This document shows positions 6,401-7,248 of a stretch of DNA of 7,248 nt, piece by piece. The stretch's first letter is position 1. Each line of letters begins with the position of its first letter. The notes below the pieces were generated by a model. The model saw nothing but the letters and a program-made list of their open reading frames with translations, was not told the origin of the DNA and searched no databases. The stretch covers positions 1 to 7,248 of the forward strand of contig JAITDM010000125.1 of the NCBI GenBank assembly GCA_031282535.1, given 5' to 3'. A program made the position numbers and the translations under genes. Origin of the DNA: Oscillospiraceae bacterium (GTDB lineage: Bacteria > Bacillota > Clostridia > Oscillospirales > UBA929).

Positions 6401-7248
6401 GGACGGGCCGGGATGTGACGATCGCGTCCGTCAACAACCTGTACTACCGCGTCCGTTCACTCTCCGTCTCCGCGGGCGGCGCGGGCAAGGGGCCCGAAGC
6501 CAGCTTGCAAACCCTTCCGCAGGCCGGCGCCGCGTACAAGCTGAACGCCTTTGTCATACCGGCGTTTCCCGCCTACAGCAAAGCCAACGCGTATGAATCC
6601 GGCCTTGTGGCCGGCGGGACCGCCAAGGCCGTCCTCCGGTTCTATGACGGCGAAACGCTTGTGTTTTCCCAGGAAATCGCCTCGCGCGACGGGATCAACA
6701 ATGTGGACTGGCGGCAGCTCACCGGCGCGTTTGTGTACAACCCGCCTTCCGAGGACTTCGATTCGGTGAAGCTCTTCTTCACGCTTTCCGAGGATGTGCC
6801 ATGGCATATCGACGAAGTCACACTGACGGAGGTGGACGCGGCCGACGTCGTCGTCCCGCCCCCGCCCACCTACACCGTGACCTTCGACGTGCAGGGCGGC
6901 ACTGACGTCCCGCCGCTCACGGGCGTGGAGAGAGGCGCGACGATCAGCGCGCCGTCGCCCGCCCCCACGAAGACGGGCAGCACCTTCGCCGGCTGGTACA
7001 AAGAGGCCGCGCTGACGAATCCGTGGAACTTCGCGAGCGACACGGTGACGGCTGACGTCACGCTCTTCGCGAAGTGGACCGTCGCCACATCACCCCCCAG
7101 CGGCGGCGGGGGCGGTTCGGTCGCCACCCATCGGGTGACCTTCGACAGCCAGGGCGGCAGCGCCGTGACCGCGCAGACGGTGACGAGCGGCCGCAGCGCG
7201 ACAAAGCCCGCGGACCCGACGCGCGAGGGCTACGCCTTCGACGGTTGG
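3367..7248 (+). CDS. Secreted multidomain GH30 glycoside hydrolase with CBMs and B-repeats (3' truncated)
   Basis: This is a probable extracellular xylanase or related GH30 enzyme. The frame is open for 1294 codons to the window edge with no stop or frameshift. Order by residue: signal peptide 1-33; three B-repeat-type modules 38-290; GH30 barrel about 298-738; its beta-sandwich about 739-847 (YYAVAQFSRFIHPGD, FSIVALNED); CBM6 about 864-986 (ILEAEDNDG at the start, VYLDRFTF at the end); a CBM4/9-like module about 993-1157 (SNLVANGLD to HIDEVTL); a PPPP linker 1164-1167; a canonical B-repeat 1169-1237; a PPSGGGGG linker; and a further repeat cut off. Catalytic residues: acid/base Glu514 in SPTNEPE and nucleophile Glu653 in IWMTEIGQQ, with WSPPYWMK at 448-455 and HMY at 616-618, as expected for clan A. 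Glucuronoxylanase, other xylanase or beta-glycosidase activity cannot be separated by eye. The strong Shine-Dalgarno at 3351 fixes the start. More repeats and a wall anchor or SLH domains probably lie beyond the edge. Confidence 0.92.
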   Translation, partial: MTKTMGRQRWMAWLLAAALLLALVPTGGVQARAASPRTIVYHVNGGTGTAPVDAAVYDAAPYRATILGIGEGGGSVTPPAGKRFAGWSPLENGVANEWYAPGKQVVVSANGLDLYAMWVEEKASYTVKFRTKIAGVAAPPDQTVAAGGPVANPDALSYAGYTFVGWYKDSSFRVAWNFDDDRVDGDITLHAKWAQDGITPWTLTYHLLPEVRTNGGPGVPPDPTTIPENPNGSNVRVQDITPGTTLEGKVFAGWSTSPGRVLELKYRPGVNTSDYVAVKYEGVDLYDVWVDANPVYSNAVTVDFDDDHQTMAGLGNALAFNKTSGYLQVYKKFQELGVEDADNPALRALNFAVDDETGAKLEVFRVIIGDGGVTAPDINPATGEKYEWGNRYYDGPNDTIWPEPGADNIIWRKADWAAQKDKFDANQIWYIQKALEVNPGLKVYGAVWSPPYWMKTNLGVRNDTPDNPNGQPKTTYPLLDEAYYADFATYLCEWAWGMYAHYGIPIYAVSPTNEPEIDHGYSAMVIRGDDYERFLLTYLKPTIQQYIDDGKFGGTPSGAGTGAGAVAPVMGVAAPEATRIDRSTSPVDLGTPDRPGYGGMMAKDEIADMVSVFTTHMYENDHFLYEPRVAGDDDPVYPAFMEKYADKDIWMTEIGQQFPAYGADGAADNFSMVNGLFWARRISNEFASEPGFTSYILWNGTGSAGVTNDGARWINMLNAGSGQGTLPTLTGQLRIYKRYYAVAQFSRFIHPGDVRVGADRTPFKGANVTAYRSADGKDFSIVALNEDSADHTVTINLENYGGNATKIIPYRTSDRENMRRLEPIDVTGGGTFLVHLPAMSITTFVSDKGAANLPGMNARDVFTILEAEDNDGQAGALAAAGGVSLSDGGYVKYANFNFADGTGIPSANIHVLRMKATGSTGAAGKLEVHIGGPTGRVVGVFPLTPSANATEYYAQIDTGDLGAYGFKDFYLVYSGAGEVYLDRFTFDSTPASDVSNLVANGLDTTANNTDGWTGRDVTIASVNNLYYRVRSLSVSAGGAGKGPEASLQTLPQAGAAYKLNAFVIPAFPAYSKANAYESGLVAGGTAKAVLRFYDGETLVFSQEIASRDGINNVDWRQLTGAFVYNPPSEDFDSVKLFFTLSEDVPWHIDEVTLTEVDAADVVVPPPPTYTVTFDVQGGTDVPPLTGVERGATISAPSPAPTKTGSTFAGWYKEAALTNPWNFASDTVTADVTLFAKWTVATSPPSGGGGGSVATHRVTFDSQGGSAVTAQTVTSGRSATKPADPTREGYAFDGW
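3478..4236 (+). repeat. N-terminal block of three InlB/Listeria-Bacteroides-type B-repeats
   Basis: Three modules lie between the signal peptide and the GH30 domain. Module 2 (residues 125-193) is canonical: YTVKF at the start, GYTFVGWYKD in the middle, AWNF, and ITLHAKW at the end. Modules 1 (38-119) and 3 (201-290) are longer and diverge. They share YH near the start, an NGG-G segment, GK-x-FAGWS, YxPG, and a closing G-[LV]-DLYxxWV. Such beta-grasp repeats occur in bacterial surface adhesins and secreted enzymes, where they act as spacers or in attachment; that role is inferred here. Confidence 0.8.
5956..6324 (+). other. CBM6 module of the GH30 protein
   Basis: Residues 864-986 follow the CBM6 pattern: an opening ILEAED, GGYVKYANFNF, then LEVHIGGPTGRVVGVF, and a closing DFYLVYSGAG followed by VYLDRFTF. 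CBM6 modules often bind xylan or beta-glucan chains, so this one probably keeps the GH30 core on its polysaccharide. Ligand is inferred from family and context. Confidence 0.82.
6346..6837 (+). other. CBM4/9-like carbohydrate-binding module
   Basis: Residues about 994-1157 run from SNLVANGLD, through GWTGRDVTI, YYRVRSLSVS and YKLNAFVIPAF, to VKLFFTLS and HIDEVTL. This order (a naming segment, a ligand-exposed strand, AFV, and a closing I-D-E/D-V) resembles the CBM4/9/22 jelly-roll group common in secreted xylanases. The assignment is by pattern only; an uncharacterised beta-sandwich is possible. Confidence 0.6.
6871..7248 (+). repeat. C-terminal B-repeats, the last cut by the window edge
   Basis: The repeat at residues 1169-1237 starts YTVTFDVQGG, continues with FAGWYKEAALTNPWNF and closes VTLFAKW, closely matching the canonical repeat at 125-193. 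A PPSGGGGG linker follows, and then a second repeat from 1255 (VTFDSQGGSAV, REGYAFDGW) that is interrupted at base 7248. These repeats usually occur in series ahead of a wall-binding region. Confidence 0.88.

Overview
The window looks like part of a xylan/arabinoxylan utilisation locus from a GC-rich, Gram-positive-type anaerobe, probably a Bacillota/Clostridia member from a gut or other plant-fibre habitat. That placement is an inference. It rests on strong AAGGAGG-type ribosome binding sites, InlB-type (Listeria-Bacteroides) B-repeats in a secreted multidomain protein, a Clostridia-like xylulokinase and very GC-rich third codon positions. Nothing in the window (no rRNA, no housekeeping marker) fixes the taxon.

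Layout, all on the + strand. (1) Bases 1-1665 hold the 3' part of a glycoside hydrolase family 43 enzyme with a CBM6-like module and a short C-terminal tail domain; its start lies left of the window. (2) Bases 1666-1816 are intergenic, with a 10-bp tandem repeat just after the stop and a perfect 15-bp inverted repeat with a 20-nt loop just before the next gene. (3) Bases 1817-3352 encode a complete FGGY-family xylulokinase, XylB. (4) From 3367 to the right edge, 1294 codons without a stop encode the N-terminal part of a giant secreted protein: signal peptide, three B-repeat-type modules, a GH30 catalytic domain with its beta-sandwich, a CBM6, a second carbohydrate-binding-like module (CBM4/9 type), then further B-repeats cut by the window edge.

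The genes fit one pathway. The GH30 enzyme would cut the xylan backbone outside the cell while held by its binding modules and B-repeats. The GH43 enzyme would release pentoses (arabinose or xylose) from side chains or oligomers. XylB would phosphorylate xylulose in the cytoplasm for the pentose phosphate pathway. xylB and the GH30 gene are 14 nt apart, and the Shine-Dalgarno of the second overlaps the stop of the first, so they are almost certainly co-transcribed. The GH43 gene may belong to the same transcript, with the hairpin as a possible attenuator or processing site. No xylose isomerase, transporter, regulator, RNA gene, CRISPR array or transposase is visible here.

The most interesting item is the architecture of the GH30 protein: a catalytic core flanked on both sides by adhesin-type repeats of two distinguishable classes. 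I see no clear sign of a wholly new system.
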